Assembly (NCBI RefSeq): GCF_014695715.1
Contig: NZ_JACJOT010000018.1
Location: 310,001 to 374,000, forward strand
DNA length: 64,000 nucleotides
Source of the DNA: Microcoleus sp. FACHB-68
GTDB taxonomy: Bacteria > Cyanobacteriota > Cyanobacteriia > Cyanobacteriales > Oscillatoriaceae
Direction: 5' to 3'
Both the position numbers and the translations under genes were made by a program. Positions 35,874 through 44,747 of the stretch are shown here, piece after piece (the first letter of the stretch is position 1; each line of letters starts with the position of its first letter). Below the pieces are notes generated by a model. It made no database searches, was not told where the DNA came from, and was given only the letters and a program-made list of their open reading frames with translations.

Positions 35874-36223
35874 ATGCCAAGATTATCGGTTTTCCAATAA
35901 ACACTAATTTAAACCAATTTTCCAACGTTTTTTCATATTGAATATTTTTTTATTTATCATTGATTGGTTAATTTTAAGCTATTTTCTATGACCAGTTTTT
36001 GAAAAATGATAAAAAAGTTCTAGCTTCAAAAATTTAACGCAAGCTGCAATTCCTGTTCTGGTTTAGCATCAGCCGGCAGCGCTTGCGGGTGTTCCTGAAC
36101 AGCACAACAGTAACGAGAATAAATGCAGCGATCCCATTGCTTACCCGGTGCCGGCTGCTACTTGCAATTTGTCCGCAACCGCATAACAATTTAACCGATT
36201 TACAAGAAAGACTAAAAAAGTCT
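35874..36223. other. AT-rich intergenic region
   Basis: The region is convergent between the Rieske oxygenase and the EVE gene. The first 170 bases are very AT-rich. A 76-codon minus-strand frame (36034-36264) has no motif and overlaps the EVE stop; I do not accept it as a gene. No clean terminator hairpin with a U-tract was found. Confidence 0.4.
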
Positions 36224-36631
36224 TTATTCACCGGCAAGATATAAAATTCGCTGCCAATACTCATCCTTAACCGGCATCACCGAAAGCCGTGAAATCCGCA
36301 GCAAATCAAACCCTTCAAAATGACTATCTATCTTTATTTGTGCCAGAGTCACAGGTTGTGGCACCCGCCGCACAGGGCGTACCTCCACCACTACCCGCTG
36401 AGGATCATTCAATGCCGGATCAGGATAAGGCAGGCTGCTAACTTCAGCAATTCCCACAACCTGCCGTTCCTTGCCGGTGTGGTAAAACAGCGCCAAATCG
36501 CCGCTGCTCATTGTCCGCATATACTTAAGAGCGAGAGCATTTTTCACCCCATCCCAAATGCCCTTTCCATCTCGCTCTAAATCGCTGTATGAGTAATCTT
36601 CAGGCTCACTTTTTAACAGCCAATACGCCAC
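36224..36631 (-). CDS. EVE domain-containing protein
   Basis: This is a 135-residue single-domain protein of the PUA-like EVE family (MAYWLLKSEPEDYSYSDLER at the start, WDGVKNALALKYMR, GDLALFYHTGKERQVVGIAEV). EVE domains bind modified bases in DNA or RNA; the bacterial free-standing form is often called thymocyte nuclear protein-like. The motif W-x-G-V-K/R-N and the aromatic pocket residues are present, and the length is normal. It is divergent from the SIMPL gene. The specific target is unknown. Confidence 0.9.
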   Translation of the reverse strand: MAYWLLKSEPEDYSYSDLERDGKGIWDGVKNALALKYMRTMSSGDLALFYHTGKERQVVGIAEVSSLPYPDPALNDPQRVVVEVRPVRRVPQPVTLAQIKIDSHFEGFDLLRISRLSVMPVKDEYWQRILYLAGE

Positions 36632-36882
36632 GAGCCACGCTCCTTAAGATTTTATCCAATTCAGGGGCAAGAATTTTTTAGTACATTTCCCTGCTGGTGA
36701 AAGTTTATGAGATGACAGCCCTTGCCGGCAAACCCCAATCTAAACTCTCATCCCTAAAACTGAAGAGGTTTCCAAAAATGTAACCAGTGAAACTTTCTGG
36801 ATAAAGCATTGGCAAAGTAGAAATATAGATTTGAGCCGGCCAGAACAACTTAGGATCGTTTTTAGTGAGGAGAATTAAGTTT

Positions 36883-37623
36883 ATGCAACGTTTCGTCCCT
36901 GATTTTAGGATCGATGCTAGAAATTTATTGCGAGTTTTACCATTAGCGATGAGTTTAATCAGTTTAACGTTAGCCGCACCGGCAATGGCTCAAGAGCAGC
37001 CACCGAGAACCCTCACCGTCACGGGAAGAGGCGTAGAATCGATTCCCACAACCCTGACTAAAGTGCAGTTGGGTGTGGAAGTTCAAGGGAAAACCGCAGC
37101 CGAGGTACAGGAAGAAGTGGCGCGGCGGTCGTCTGCTGTGGTAGAGCTGTTAAAATCTCGCAACGTCGAGAAATTGGAAACCACCGGCATCACTCTCAAC
37201 CCTGTCTACAGCTACGAAGGCAATGTGCAGCGACTCACTGGATATGCCGGCACCAATACCGTCAGCTTTCGCCTAGATACTCCCTCAGCCGGTTCCTTGC
37301 TGGATGAAGCCGTCAAAGCCGGTGCCACACGCATTGACGGAATCAGTTTTGTCGCCGCCGACAGTGCCATCGCAGTGGCTCAAAAACAAGCCCTGCGAGA
37401 AGCCGTTGAAGAAGCCAACCAGCAAGCAGACGCCGTTTTGAGCGCACTAAACTTCACCAGACGAGAAGTGATCGGCATCAGAATCAATGATGCAGCCCCT
37501 CCTCAAATCCCGATCATCAATTATGCCGTTATGGCAGAACGAGCTGATAAAGCAGCCTCAACGCCGGTGATTGGAGGTGAACAGCAAGTCGAGGCATCTG
37601 TTACCTTGCAAATTCGCTACTAA
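36883..37623 (+). CDS. SIMPL (DUF541) domain periplasmic protein
   Basis: This is a 246-residue exported protein. The signal peptide covers residues 1-36 (LLRVLPLAMSLISLTLAAPAMA, cleavage after AMA). The mature part is a SIMPL/DUF541 domain: PPRTLTVTGRGVESIPTTLTKVQLGVEVQGKTAAEVQEE at the start, VEKLETTGITLNPVYSYEG, GYAGTNTVSFRL, and the conserved end VEASVTLQIRY. The family (YggE-like in E. coli) is linked to oxidative stress, but its molecular role is unsettled. The ATG at 36883 follows GAGGAG at about nine bases; the GTG at 36865 is rejected because it only adds six residues before the signal peptide. Confidence 0.9.
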   Translation: MQRFVPDFRIDARNLLRVLPLAMSLISLTLAAPAMAQEQPPRTLTVTGRGVESIPTTLTKVQLGVEVQGKTAAEVQEEVARRSSAVVELLKSRNVEKLETTGITLNPVYSYEGNVQRLTGYAGTNTVSFRLDTPSAGSLLDEAVKAGATRIDGISFVAADSAIAVAQKQALREAVEEANQQADAVLSALNFTRREVIGIRINDAAPPQIPIINYAVMAERADKAASTPVIGGEQQVEASVTLQIRY

Positions 37624-37630
37624 AGCAGCC

Positions 37631-37655
37631 GCCGGTTGTCAAGCAAGACACCGGC
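37631..37655. terminator. Hairpin between convergent SIMPL and ssb genes
   Basis: gccggttgtc and gacaccggc pair with one bulge around a six-base loop in the 54-base convergent gap. The U-tract is weak (acttt), so a bidirectional terminator is plausible but not certain. Confidence 0.45.
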
Positions 37656-37677
37656 ACTTTACTTAAAAGCGAACCCT

Positions 37678-38058
37678 TTAGAACTCCCCATCGCCATAGC
37701 TACCCCCCGCGCCAGAGTTCGCCATACCCGCGCTATTATCGTTTTTGGAACCCAGCAGATCCATTCGCTCCACCTTAATCACGGGTGAAGATCGATTTGC
37801 CCCGCTATTTCTATCACTCCAAGAATCGAACTTCAAAGAACCAGTGACCCCAATCAAACTGCCCTTGCGGACGTAGTTGGCAGCCACCTCTGCCGTTTTG
37901 CCCCACAGCTCAAGGGTGAACCAGTCAGGTTCATCAGTCTTAGAACTCGCACGTCTCACAGCTAGTGTCAATCTACACTTAACGCTACCGGACTCGAAAT
38001 ACTTAACATCAGGGTCGCCGCCCACCCGGCCAACCAAGGTTACAACATTGAGACTCAT
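37678..38058 (-). CDS. ssb: Single-stranded DNA-binding protein
   Basis: This is a 126-residue OB-fold protein that coats single-stranded DNA in replication and repair. The OB-fold runs from MSLNVVTLVGRVGGDPDVKYFESG through VKCRLTLAVRR, PDWFTLELWGKTAEVAANYVRKG, LIGVTGSLKFDSW and VIKVERMDLL. The linker is short (SKNDNSAGMANSGAGGSYG), and the C-terminal tip is GDGEF rather than the usual DDIPF, so only part of the acidic partner-binding tip remains. Cyanobacteria often encode two SSB paralogs; this may be the shorter one. Confidence 0.93.
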   Translation of the reverse strand: MSLNVVTLVGRVGGDPDVKYFESGSVKCRLTLAVRRASSKTDEPDWFTLELWGKTAEVAANYVRKGSLIGVTGSLKFDSWSDRNSGANRSSPVIKVERMDLLGSKNDNSAGMANSGAGGSYGDGEF

Positions 38059-38450
38059 AATCGTCTAAGTAATGAAATGCTAATGCACTGATCGTAGCTG
38101 AGGAGAGGCACAGGTAGTTTTGCACGGAAACTGCACCAAGGTAAATCTAACAGCTTGCCGGCATCGCCCTGGTGAGTTTCTCCCAGAAACCCACCGCCCA
38201 AGTTGACTTTAAAATACCGTCACAATTTCAGCACCAGACAGCTAAGATAACAGCAGCTACCTAAAAGCGACTTTGAACTTTACCCGGATGACCTACGTAA
38301 CACGCAGGATTATACCTTATAGCTTCTGGGTCATTTGAGTCGAAGAATTTGTCCATTTGACTAGACTCAGGATAAAAAACGTAATAAAATCCAGCACGGC
38401 TACACTCTAGTCGCACACAGAAGCATTTAATTTTGGGGGCGTAGAAACTT
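38059..38450. other. Divergent promoter region of ssb and mreB
   Basis: No gene or RNA is recognised. The region must hold the ssb promoter on the left and the mreB promoter and leader on the right; gggggc 10-16 bases before the GTG is the only ribosome-binding-like stretch for mreB. Confidence 0.45.
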
Positions 38451-39506
38451 GTGGGTCTGTTTAGTCGTTTCAATAATCGCTTTTCCTTATCTAGGGATAT
38501 GGGTATCGACCTTGGTACCGCCAACACCTTAGTTTATGTATCCGGTAAAGGTATTGTTCTCCAAGAACCCTCTGTAGTTGCCATTGACCAAAACCTAAAA
38601 GTGCCACTGGCAGTCGGAGAAGACGCAAAAAAGATGCTGGGTCGTACCCCAGGAAACGTGGTTGCCCTGCGTCCCCTGCGTGATGGTGTAATCGCTGACT
38701 TTGATACCGCAGAACTGATGCTCAAACACTTCATCCGACGGGTGCATGAAGGCAGAACCCTCGTCTCTCCCCGGATTGTGATCGGTATCCCTAGCGGAGT
38801 TACAGGGGTCGAAAGAAGAGCTGTTATGGAAGCCGCCTCCCAGGCCGGCGCTAGAGATGTTTATCTAATAGACGAGCCGGTGGCCGCCGCAATTGGGGCC
38901 GGTTTACCCGTAGCCGAACCAACCGGCAACATGATTATTGATATTGGTGGTGGTACTACAGAAGTTGCCGTTTTGAGTTTGCAGGGCACAGTTCTAAGTG
39001 AATCGGTGCGCGTTGCCGGAGACGAGCTGAGCGACTCGATCGTACACTATATGAAAAAAGTTCATAACCTAGTTATTGGGGAGCGAACCGCTGAAGAAAT
39101 CAAAATTCAGATTGGTTCAGCTTACCCAACTCACGAAGATGATGATGCGAGTATGGATGTGCGCGGCTTGCATCTGCTCTCAGGCTTGCCTCGAACGGTC
39201 ACAATTAAAGGGCCAGAGATCCGCGATAGCATGGCAGAACCCCTAGCAGTCATCGTAGAAGCAGTCAAACGAACCCTAGAGCGAACCCCCCCAGAACTTG
39301 CAGCCGACATCATTGATCGCGGGATCATGCTAGCAGGAGGCGGTGCTTTATTAAAGGGGCTGGATACCTTAATCAGTCATGAAACCGGCATTGTGACGCA
39401 CGTTGCAGCGGACCCCTTAAGCTGTGTTGTTCTGGGAACAGGGCGGGTTCTAGAGAATTTCAAACAGCTTGAGCGCGTGTTTAGCGGTCGTTCTCGTAAT
39501 ATGTAG
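38451..39506 (+). CDS. mreB: Rod-shape-determining actin homolog MreB
   Basis: This is a 351-residue actin-like protein that forms membrane-associated filaments guiding lateral wall synthesis. Marks are an N-terminal amphipathic start (MGLFSRFNNRF), phosphate 1 loop DMGIDLGTANTLVYV, VGEDAKKMLGRTPGN, EPVAAAIGAGLP, phosphate 2 loop MIIDIGGGTTEVAVLS, and the adenosine motif IMLAGGGALLKGLD. The start is GTG. It heads the conserved mreB-mreC-mreD cluster, separated from mreC by a 98-base gap that carries a heptamer repeat. Confidence 0.97.
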   Translation: MGLFSRFNNRFSLSRDMGIDLGTANTLVYVSGKGIVLQEPSVVAIDQNLKVPLAVGEDAKKMLGRTPGNVVALRPLRDGVIADFDTAELMLKHFIRRVHEGRTLVSPRIVIGIPSGVTGVERRAVMEAASQAGARDVYLIDEPVAAAIGAGLPVAEPTGNMIIDIGGGTTEVAVLSLQGTVLSESVRVAGDELSDSIVHYMKKVHNLVIGERTAEEIKIQIGSAYPTHEDDDASMDVRGLHLLSGLPRTVTIKGPEIRDSMAEPLAVIVEAVKRTLERTPPELAADIIDRGIMLAGGGALLKGLDTLISHETGIVTHVAADPLSCVVLGTGRVLENFKQLERVFSGRSRNM

Positions 39507-39564
39507 AAGTCATTTGTCATGGTTGAGGGTTCACCGCAATTAACACTGAACAATCAACTATTAA

Positions 39565-39592
39565 CAACTGACAACTGGCAACTGACAACTGA
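39565..39592. repeat. CAACTGA heptanucleotide tandem repeat (STRR)
   Basis: Four tandem copies of caactg(a/g) lie between mreB and mreC, with degenerate copies just upstream (caatcaactattaa). This is another class of cyanobacterial heptamer STRR. It probably sits in the transcribed spacer of the mre operon. Confidence 0.9.
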
Positions 39593-39604
39593 CACTTAAG
39601 CTAA

Positions 39605-40414
39605 ATGTACACATTGCGTCGCTGGTGGGATCGGCATGGATTGCAAGTTGCACTGGTGGTTCTAGCCATCAGTGCGGCTTGGGCGGTGCGCTATACCCAA
39701 GCCTCAATCATTTTTGAAGTTTTCCAAGGGGTAACCCGTCCTTTTCAGTCAAGTCCCACAAAAGAAGAGCAACTCGAAAAAGCCCGGATGGTAGCGCGGG
39801 ACGAACGGTTAGTAGAACTAGAAAAGCAAAACCAAAAGTTACAAGAGTTAATCGGGTATGTTTCTGCCAATAAAGACAAAGGCATTGTCGCACCCATTAT
39901 AGGGCGAAGTCCCGATCACTGGTGGCAGCAAGTAACCTTGGGTCGCGGCAGTAACGATAATATCAAAGAAGGCCATATTGTCACCGGCCCTGGTGGTTTA
40001 GTAGGCCGGATCATTAGCGTTACCCCCCATACTAGCCGCGTTCTGCTCATCAGCGATCCCAGCAGTCGCGTGGGAGTCACCCTCAGTCGCAGCCGCCAAA
40101 TGGGTTTTATGCGGGGACAGGGCGCTAAACGAGCAGTGATGGAATTTTTTGATAAAGTGCCAGAAGTTCGCAAAGGGGATGTTGTTGCCACTTCACCCGT
40201 GAGTGAGCTGTTTCCCGCCGGCATTCCCGTGGGACGCGTCGAGTCAGTGAATCTGAGCAAAAGCCCCGCTCCTGAAGCCATTATCGAGCTTTCTGCGCCC
40301 ATGAATGCCTTAGAGTGGGTGGTTGTTACCCCAACCAAGCCACCGGCTCCCACAGATCCTCCTCAACCTCAACAGCAGCCCGAAGATGATACTCAAACCA
40401 GCAATGAGAACTAG
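39605..40414 (+). CDS. mreC: Rod-shape-determining protein MreC
   Basis: This is a 269-residue bitopic membrane protein of the elongasome. A basic N-terminus and a membrane segment (residues 10-32, GLQVALVVLAISAAWAV) are followed by a coiled coil (KEEQLEKARMVARDERLVELEKQNQKLQEL, split by short gaps) and the beta-domain: VAPIIGRSPDHWWQQVTLGRG, VTGPGGLVGRI, SRVLLISDPSSRVGVTLSR, GMPV-like IPVGRVESV. The Pro/Gln tail (TDPPQPQQQPEDD) is disordered. It overlaps mreD by 11 bases, indicating translational coupling. Confidence 0.95.
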   Translation: MYTLRRWWDRHGLQVALVVLAISAAWAVRYTQASIIFEVFQGVTRPFQSSPTKEEQLEKARMVARDERLVELEKQNQKLQELIGYVSANKDKGIVAPIIGRSPDHWWQQVTLGRGSNDNIKEGHIVTGPGGLVGRIISVTPHTSRVLLISDPSSRVGVTLSRSRQMGFMRGQGAKRAVMEFFDKVPEVRKGDVVATSPVSELFPAGIPVGRVESVNLSKSPAPEAIIELSAPMNALEWVVVTPTKPPAPTDPPQPQQQPEDDTQTSNEN

Positions 40415-40967
40415 CTCTCGTCGCAGCAGGGTGTCTCATTGGCATCCCCAAACTCGCCGATTGCTTAATGGGTTGGTAACGGTTGGCTCTGTACTTGTGT
40501 GCTTACTGTTCCTGCCCACCCGTATCCCAGGAATGGCTCTGCTCGGTATTGGCCCTAACTGGTTGTTAATTTGGGTGGTTGCTTGGAGTGTTAAACGTAC
40601 AGCCTTTCTTGGAGCCGCCGCTGGGTTCGCTTTAGGGCTGCTTCAGGACGGCATGACAGCCCCCCATCCCACCCACGCTCTTAGCCTTGCTGTGGTCGGA
40701 TTTTTGACCGCTCGTTTACAAAAACAACGGTACGTTCAGGAAGATTTTATTTCTGTCGCCTTAATTGTTTTTGGCATGGCTATCCTAGCGGAGACAGTTA
40801 CGGCTATTCAGTACAGTTTGTCTAGCGAACGCACTCTGCATGAAATTTGGAACTCCCACCAGCTCGTCGTGCTTTCCTCTGCCATTCTCAGCAGTTTGTG
40901 GGCACCTGTTGTTTATTTTCCGCTGAATCGTTGGTGGGAGCGCATTAGGTCAATTGAAACGTCTTAA
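40404..40967 (+). CDS. mreD: Rod-shape-determining protein MreD
   Basis: This is a 187-residue polytopic membrane protein that completes the MreBCD complex. About five hydrophobic segments are visible, beginning GLVTVGSVLVCLLFLP and LLGIGPNWLLIWVVAWSV, then FLGAAAGFALGLLQDGMT (the conserved MreD G-x-x-x-G-x-x-x-D pattern), ISVALIVFGMAILAETVTA and LVVLSSAILSSLWAPVVYF. The ATG at 40404 (ATGAGAACTAG) overlaps the mreC stop; an alternative in-frame start at 40386 would lengthen the overlap. Confidence 0.93.
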   Translation: MRTSSRRSRVSHWHPQTRRLLNGLVTVGSVLVCLLFLPTRIPGMALLGIGPNWLLIWVVAWSVKRTAFLGAAAGFALGLLQDGMTAPHPTHALSLAVVGFLTARLQKQRYVQEDFISVALIVFGMAILAETVTAIQYSLSSERTLHEIWNSHQLVVLSSAILSSLWAPVVYFPLNRWWERIRSIETS

Positions 40968-41029
40968 TTGCTTTGCTGAACTAGGGTTAAAGGTTAGCCC
41001 CGGCTTCTGGGAACAAGATTAACTCGATC

Positions 41030-41830
41030 TCAAGTCGTCTGAACCGCAATGGGTTGTGTGCAACCCAACAGGTAATGAGCTGCAGAGAGCAAATCTGAAG
41101 TAATCCGGGTTGGCTGGAATTGCTGCAAGTAAAAACGGCTCCGCAGCCCGCAAGTAAGGGCAATTGTTGGAATTTCTAAAGCTTGTCCAGCGAGAATATC
41201 TGCTTCTGTATCACCGATCATCCAAGCTGAAGCCGGCAACACATTTTGCTGAGCCATGACTTCAGCTAATAGCTGTTTTTTCACCTCTGAGTAGTTGTGA
41301 TAAGCTGACTGGTCGTCCCCAGTTCCCTGAATACAACTAAATAAGTTCGCTAACCCGTAATTCTCTAAAATTTGGGTGGCTTGAGTTTGCCGGCGTAACG
41401 TCACTAACACCAGCCGCACTCCTTGCGAATGCAGCAAAGCCAGCGCCCACTGCACCCCAGGCTGTAAGCGATCTTTGTGTAATAAATTTGGCTCATTCAC
41501 GATCTGGCTTACCCGCCGCACAAATGCATCGACTTGCTCTCCCTGCAAACCCGAACGCATGGCAATTTCAATATCAGGGAGGCGAGCTTGCTTCATTTGC
41601 CAGAACTGCTCTTGTGTCAGTGTCTGGAGGTGCAAACAGATGCCTTGATCTTTGTACGAAGCTTCAGTGTCAGCTAATCCTAGCTGATAGGTGCTGTAGT
41701 ATCGCTCAGAAACATCAATGATCGGGCCGTCAAAGTCACAGAAGACTGTCATTCCCGAAGCAAATGGCAAGGCGTCCGAGCCGTCACTAAATAAAGGGAA
41801 ATTTGAGTCAGCAGATGTGCTTCCTTTCAT
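41030..41830 (-). CDS. HAD-family phosphatase (Gph-like)
   Basis: This is a 266-residue HAD hydrolase. Motif I is FCDFDGPIID (nucleophile and acid Asp), motif II LVLVTLRR, motif III a Lys in EVKKQLL, and motif IV WMIGDTEADILAGQALEI with G-D-x-x-x-D. The cap is helical between residues 45 and 125. Members of this branch dephosphorylate small phosphoesters such as phosphoglycolate; the exact substrate is not visible. It lies convergent to mreD. About 25 unconserved residues precede motif I, so the true start may be the Met just before TVFCDFDG. Confidence 0.85.
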   Translation of the reverse strand: MKGSTSADSNFPLFSDGSDALPFASGMTVFCDFDGPIIDVSERYYSTYQLGLADTEASYKDQGICLHLQTLTQEQFWQMKQARLPDIEIAMRSGLQGEQVDAFVRRVSQIVNEPNLLHKDRLQPGVQWALALLHSQGVRLVLVTLRRQTQATQILENYGLANLFSCIQGTGDDQSAYHNYSEVKKQLLAEVMAQQNVLPASAWMIGDTEADILAGQALEIPTIALTCGLRSRFYLQQFQPTRITSDLLSAAHYLLGCTQPIAVQTT

Positions 41831-42033
41831 AAAACATTCCCTATAGGTTGTTTTTGATATACTTTTTTACATTATCAAACTTTCGATAAGTTTAAATACC
41901 TTCCTTTGAATTATAAATATTAGAAAAGCTTATTTTAGCGTTCAATCTTGTGGCCCCAAACCACCAGAAAGTGTTGTCTCCCCCTCTCTATACGGGCGTT
42001 TTGCCAAAAGTCTATAACTCCTAACTCCTCTGT

Positions 42034-42492
42034 TCAACCGGCTTCTCGTTCTAGCAACAAGGTAACAGGGCCATCATTCTCGATGAAGACCTGCATCATG
42101 GCACCAAACTCGCCGGTTTCCACACGCAACCCACTCTGCCGCAACTTGCCGACAAACTGTTCATAAAGGTTCCGGGCTTTGTCAGGGGAGGCTGAACGGT
42201 CAAAGGAGGGCCTGCGGCCTTTGCGGCAGTCTCCGTAGAGGGTGAACTGGCTGACGACAAGGAGTTCACCTCCAATGTCTAGAACTGATTTCTCCCAACG
42301 ACCGGCACCCTCATCCCCGACATCCGGAAACAGCCGCAGATCCAAGCATTTGCGAACCATCCAGTCAAGTTCTGCTTCAGTATCCGTGCCGGCAATCCCA
42401 ACGAGCAAGTTCAGTCCCTGGCCAATTTGACCAATCACACAACCGGCAACCGTCACTTGAGATGATTTAACGCGCTGGACAACAACTCGCAT
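42034..42492 (-). CDS. dtd: D-aminoacyl-tRNA deacylase
   Basis: This is a 152-residue Dtd enzyme that removes D-amino acids (and glycine) mischarged on tRNAs. The family begins [15 protein letters not shown], and the catalytic motifs are [17 protein letters not shown] and [10 protein letters not shown] near the C-terminus (the G-cisPro motif is GP in DGPVT). The length is normal. No upstream operon partner is evident. Confidence 0.96.
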   Translation of the reverse strand: MRVVVQRVKSSQVTVAGCVIGQIGQGLNLLVGIAGTDTEAELDWMVRKCLDLRLFPDVGDEGAGRWEKSVLDIGGELLVVSQFTLYGDCRKGRRPSFDRSASPDKARNLYEQFVGKLRQSGLRVETGEFGAMMQVFIENDGPVTLLLEREAG

Positions 42493-42687
42493 ATCAACCG
42501 TGAGAAAACCTTAGTTCAACATCATAGAAACACCGGCAGCCTGGTCACTCGATTTTGTCTGGATTCTGGTTTATAGAACTTAGAATGGTGAAAAATTTCC
42601 TTGTTTTCTTGCCAGTCGAGTGCCGCTGAACTTCACAGTCCAGAAATAAAAAGATCCATCCTAAAAAGCAAAAATCCTGTTTTCTCC

Positions 42688-43080
42688 TTACTGAAGCGTA
42701 GACTCGACAACCTCTGTTACCTGGTTTAACAGTCCATGAAAAGGATTGCGCTCAGGAATCCAGCCTTCTATTGCCGCCACAGTAATCCCAAGCACAACCG
42801 CACTGGCCAAAACACCCACAAGAGAAGGACGTTTTGCGAGTCCAACATCGCGCATAACCCGTGCCAGAGGCCGGCTTTGCCGGCGCAGCATCCGGCCAAC
42901 CGCAAGCTGTTGTAACGTGAAAGGGTCTCGGACGTAATGGCCGCTCCAACTAATCACTAAACGTTCCTGACAGTAAGGACAGGTATACAAACCTCCGAAC
43001 ATTAACCCAGACTGAATGGTGCCAGTGCGATTGCAAATTGGGCAAGTGACAGAGTGACTATCAAAGGTGTGAGCGTTCAT
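42688..43080 (-). CDS. Zinc-ribbon membrane protein of unknown function
   Basis: This is a 130-residue protein. The N-terminal zinc ribbon is CPICNRTG (C-x2-C) and CPYC (C-x2-C), about 20 residues apart, followed by a linker with many Arg (MLRRQSRPLARVMRD). A single membrane segment (LVGVLASAVVLGITVAAIEG) and a short tail follow. I do not recognise a named family. The ATG at 43080 is chosen; an upstream TTG at 43101 only adds seven residues. No functional partner is adjacent. Confidence 0.7.
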   Translation of the reverse strand: MNAHTFDSHSVTCPICNRTGTIQSGLMFGGLYTCPYCQERLVISWSGHYVRDPFTLQQLAVGRMLRRQSRPLARVMRDVGLAKRPSLVGVLASAVVLGITVAAIEGWIPERNPFHGLLNQVTEVVESTLQ

Positions 43081-43488
43081 TCGTATTTCCCGCTTTCCCA
43101 AAACATGATTTGATTTTTAGCGCTTGCTGAAAGCCGACAGTGGATCTCAGTGATCGGCCAAGCACGGAGTTGAAACGGGGGTGAGTTTCTATAAGCCAAC
43201 CGGCTTTGAGATGACAAGCATCTGCACTCACCTGTGCGTTGTGAAGGAGCGCCCAAATGTCAGCGTTAAGGGGACATTTGGGATTTCTTTCTGGAGGCTG
43301 AGCAGAACGCGGCAGAATTAAACCGATGCGTCCGTTTGGGGTTCCTTTGCCGGCAGGCAAGCTCTGTCGATGTCTACAGTTGGCTAAACCAACACAAGCG
43401 AGGGCAGAAGCGGGCTGTTGACCCGTGAAGGTTGCCCTACCTAATTTCTAGTCTACTCTGGTTGTTTCACTCTTCGTACAGTGGTTGT
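43081..43488. other. Intergenic region with nested stem-loop
   Basis: No gene is seen. At about 43401-43438 an outer stem agggca/tgccct encloses cgggctgttgacccg. It is not a tRNA (no cloverleaf or T-loop), and there is no U-tract. It lies downstream of surE on the minus strand and may affect the mRNA end. Confidence 0.4.
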
Positions 43489-44310
43489 TCACTCATGAGT
43501 TTTTGTTTGGGGAATTGTCCAAGGAAATTTCCATGATTGCAAAGTTTGAAGTCCTGTAAAGTCTGTGAGATTGTAATGCAGTGGGGTAATTGTGATGTAG
43601 TTGTCGCGAATTTTCCGCACGTCGGTCGGTAACTGTTCGGGCAGATCGGGATTGGCGGTTGCTTCAATTTCTTCAACCACTTCACCGGCAAGCCAGTAGT
43701 AAGTTTTTCCGCGCGGATCGACTCGCTTCTGGAAAATATCCATATATCGGCGCACTCCTAAACGGGTGAGGGCAACACCGGCAATTTCTTCTTGCCCGAC
43801 AGGGGGGATGTTGACATTGAGCAGCATCACTGACGGCAGGGGATGTTCGGCAAGTTGAGCCACTAAGGCAGCGGCGAAGTTTGCTGCCGGTTCAAAGCTG
43901 TGGGTGGTGTAGCTCACCAGACTGAAAGCAATGCTGGGAATGCCTTCTAAAAGCCCTTCCATTGCCGCTGAAACGGTGCCAGAGTACAGAATATCACTTC
44001 CCAAGTTTTGACCCTGGTTGATGCCAGAGAGCACCAAATCAGGAGGGCTTTCGAGTAATGCCCACAAAGCTAATTTGACGCAGTCGGCAGGCGTTCCAGA
44101 ACAGGACCAAGCTTTGATCGTGGGGTGAAAAACCGACTCTACCACTTCAGCACGGATCGGTTGATGTAAAGTAAGGCCGTGGCCGGTGGCTGAACGCTCT
44201 CGATCTGGGCAAACTACAGTCACTTCATGGCCGGCTGCGGCAAGAGTGTCGGCAAGAGTGCGGATGCCAGGAGCAAAGATGCCGTCGTCATTACTGATCA
44301 GGAGTTTCAT
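43489..44310 (-). CDS. surE: 5'/3'-nucleotidase SurE
   Basis: This is a 273-residue metal-dependent phosphatase acting on nucleoside monophosphates, with a role in stress survival in other bacteria. The start [20 protein letters not shown] has the metal-binding N-D-D-G. Further marks are [57 protein letters not shown] (metal-binding Asn) and LLNVNIPP. The length is typical. The ATG follows AACTT without a strong ribosome binding site. Confidence 0.96.
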   Translation of the reverse strand: MKLLISNDDGIFAPGIRTLADTLAAAGHEVTVVCPDRERSATGHGLTLHQPIRAEVVESVFHPTIKAWSCSGTPADCVKLALWALLESPPDLVLSGINQGQNLGSDILYSGTVSAAMEGLLEGIPSIAFSLVSYTTHSFEPAANFAAALVAQLAEHPLPSVMLLNVNIPPVGQEEIAGVALTRLGVRRYMDIFQKRVDPRGKTYYWLAGEVVEEIEATANPDLPEQLPTDVRKIRDNYITITPLHYNLTDFTGLQTLQSWKFPWTIPQTKTHE

Positions 44311-44747
44311 TAAGTTTTGTAAGGTAAGATTATTGCGTTTGTACTTCTTTACAAGTTTGAAATGGCAAGCACACTTGTTGCCAAAAATTTTCCAGTTGTC
44401 AATCCGGGTTCTGATGGGCCGGCATGAGGAAATTTGGATTTGTTGGGCATTTTAAGGACAATGTTACCGTCCAATTTTTTGAGATATCTTCACCATTCTT
44501 TGGCTTTTTGATAAATTTTCAGTTCCATCTTTCCTGCCGGCACTTCTGGGAAGAATCTGATGGACTTGCCCGCTCTAAAGCTTGCCCCAAACTTGGCAGT
44601 GACCTTCTTTTTTTTCTCAGGCGGCCGGTCTTATCTCGCGCCAGCGTTCATCATAAATTTATTTTATTAACCAACTAGAGAGAGCATTTTATGCCAATAT
44701 GGTTGAAAATTTTATGAAACTTTTCGATTTTTAATTCATCGCTTCAC
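44311..44747. other. Intergenic region between surE and a sensor kinase
   Basis: Frames of 80-90 codons on the plus strand lack motifs and are not accepted. No RNA gene or repeat was recognised. The surE promoter should lie in the first 150 bases. Confidence 0.4.

Noticed and set aside
36034-36264. 76-codon minus-strand frame after the EVE gene
   Set aside because: Overlaps the EVE stop, has no ribosome binding site and no motif.
43401-43438. tRNA or small structured RNA
   Set aside because: The nested stem lacks a cloverleaf, anticodon loop and T-loop consensus; no known RNA family recognised.
44186-44678. Plus-strand frames of 84-89 codons upstream of surE
   Set aside because: One is antisense to surE, the other lies in a region with no ribosome binding site or motif; probably promoter DNA.
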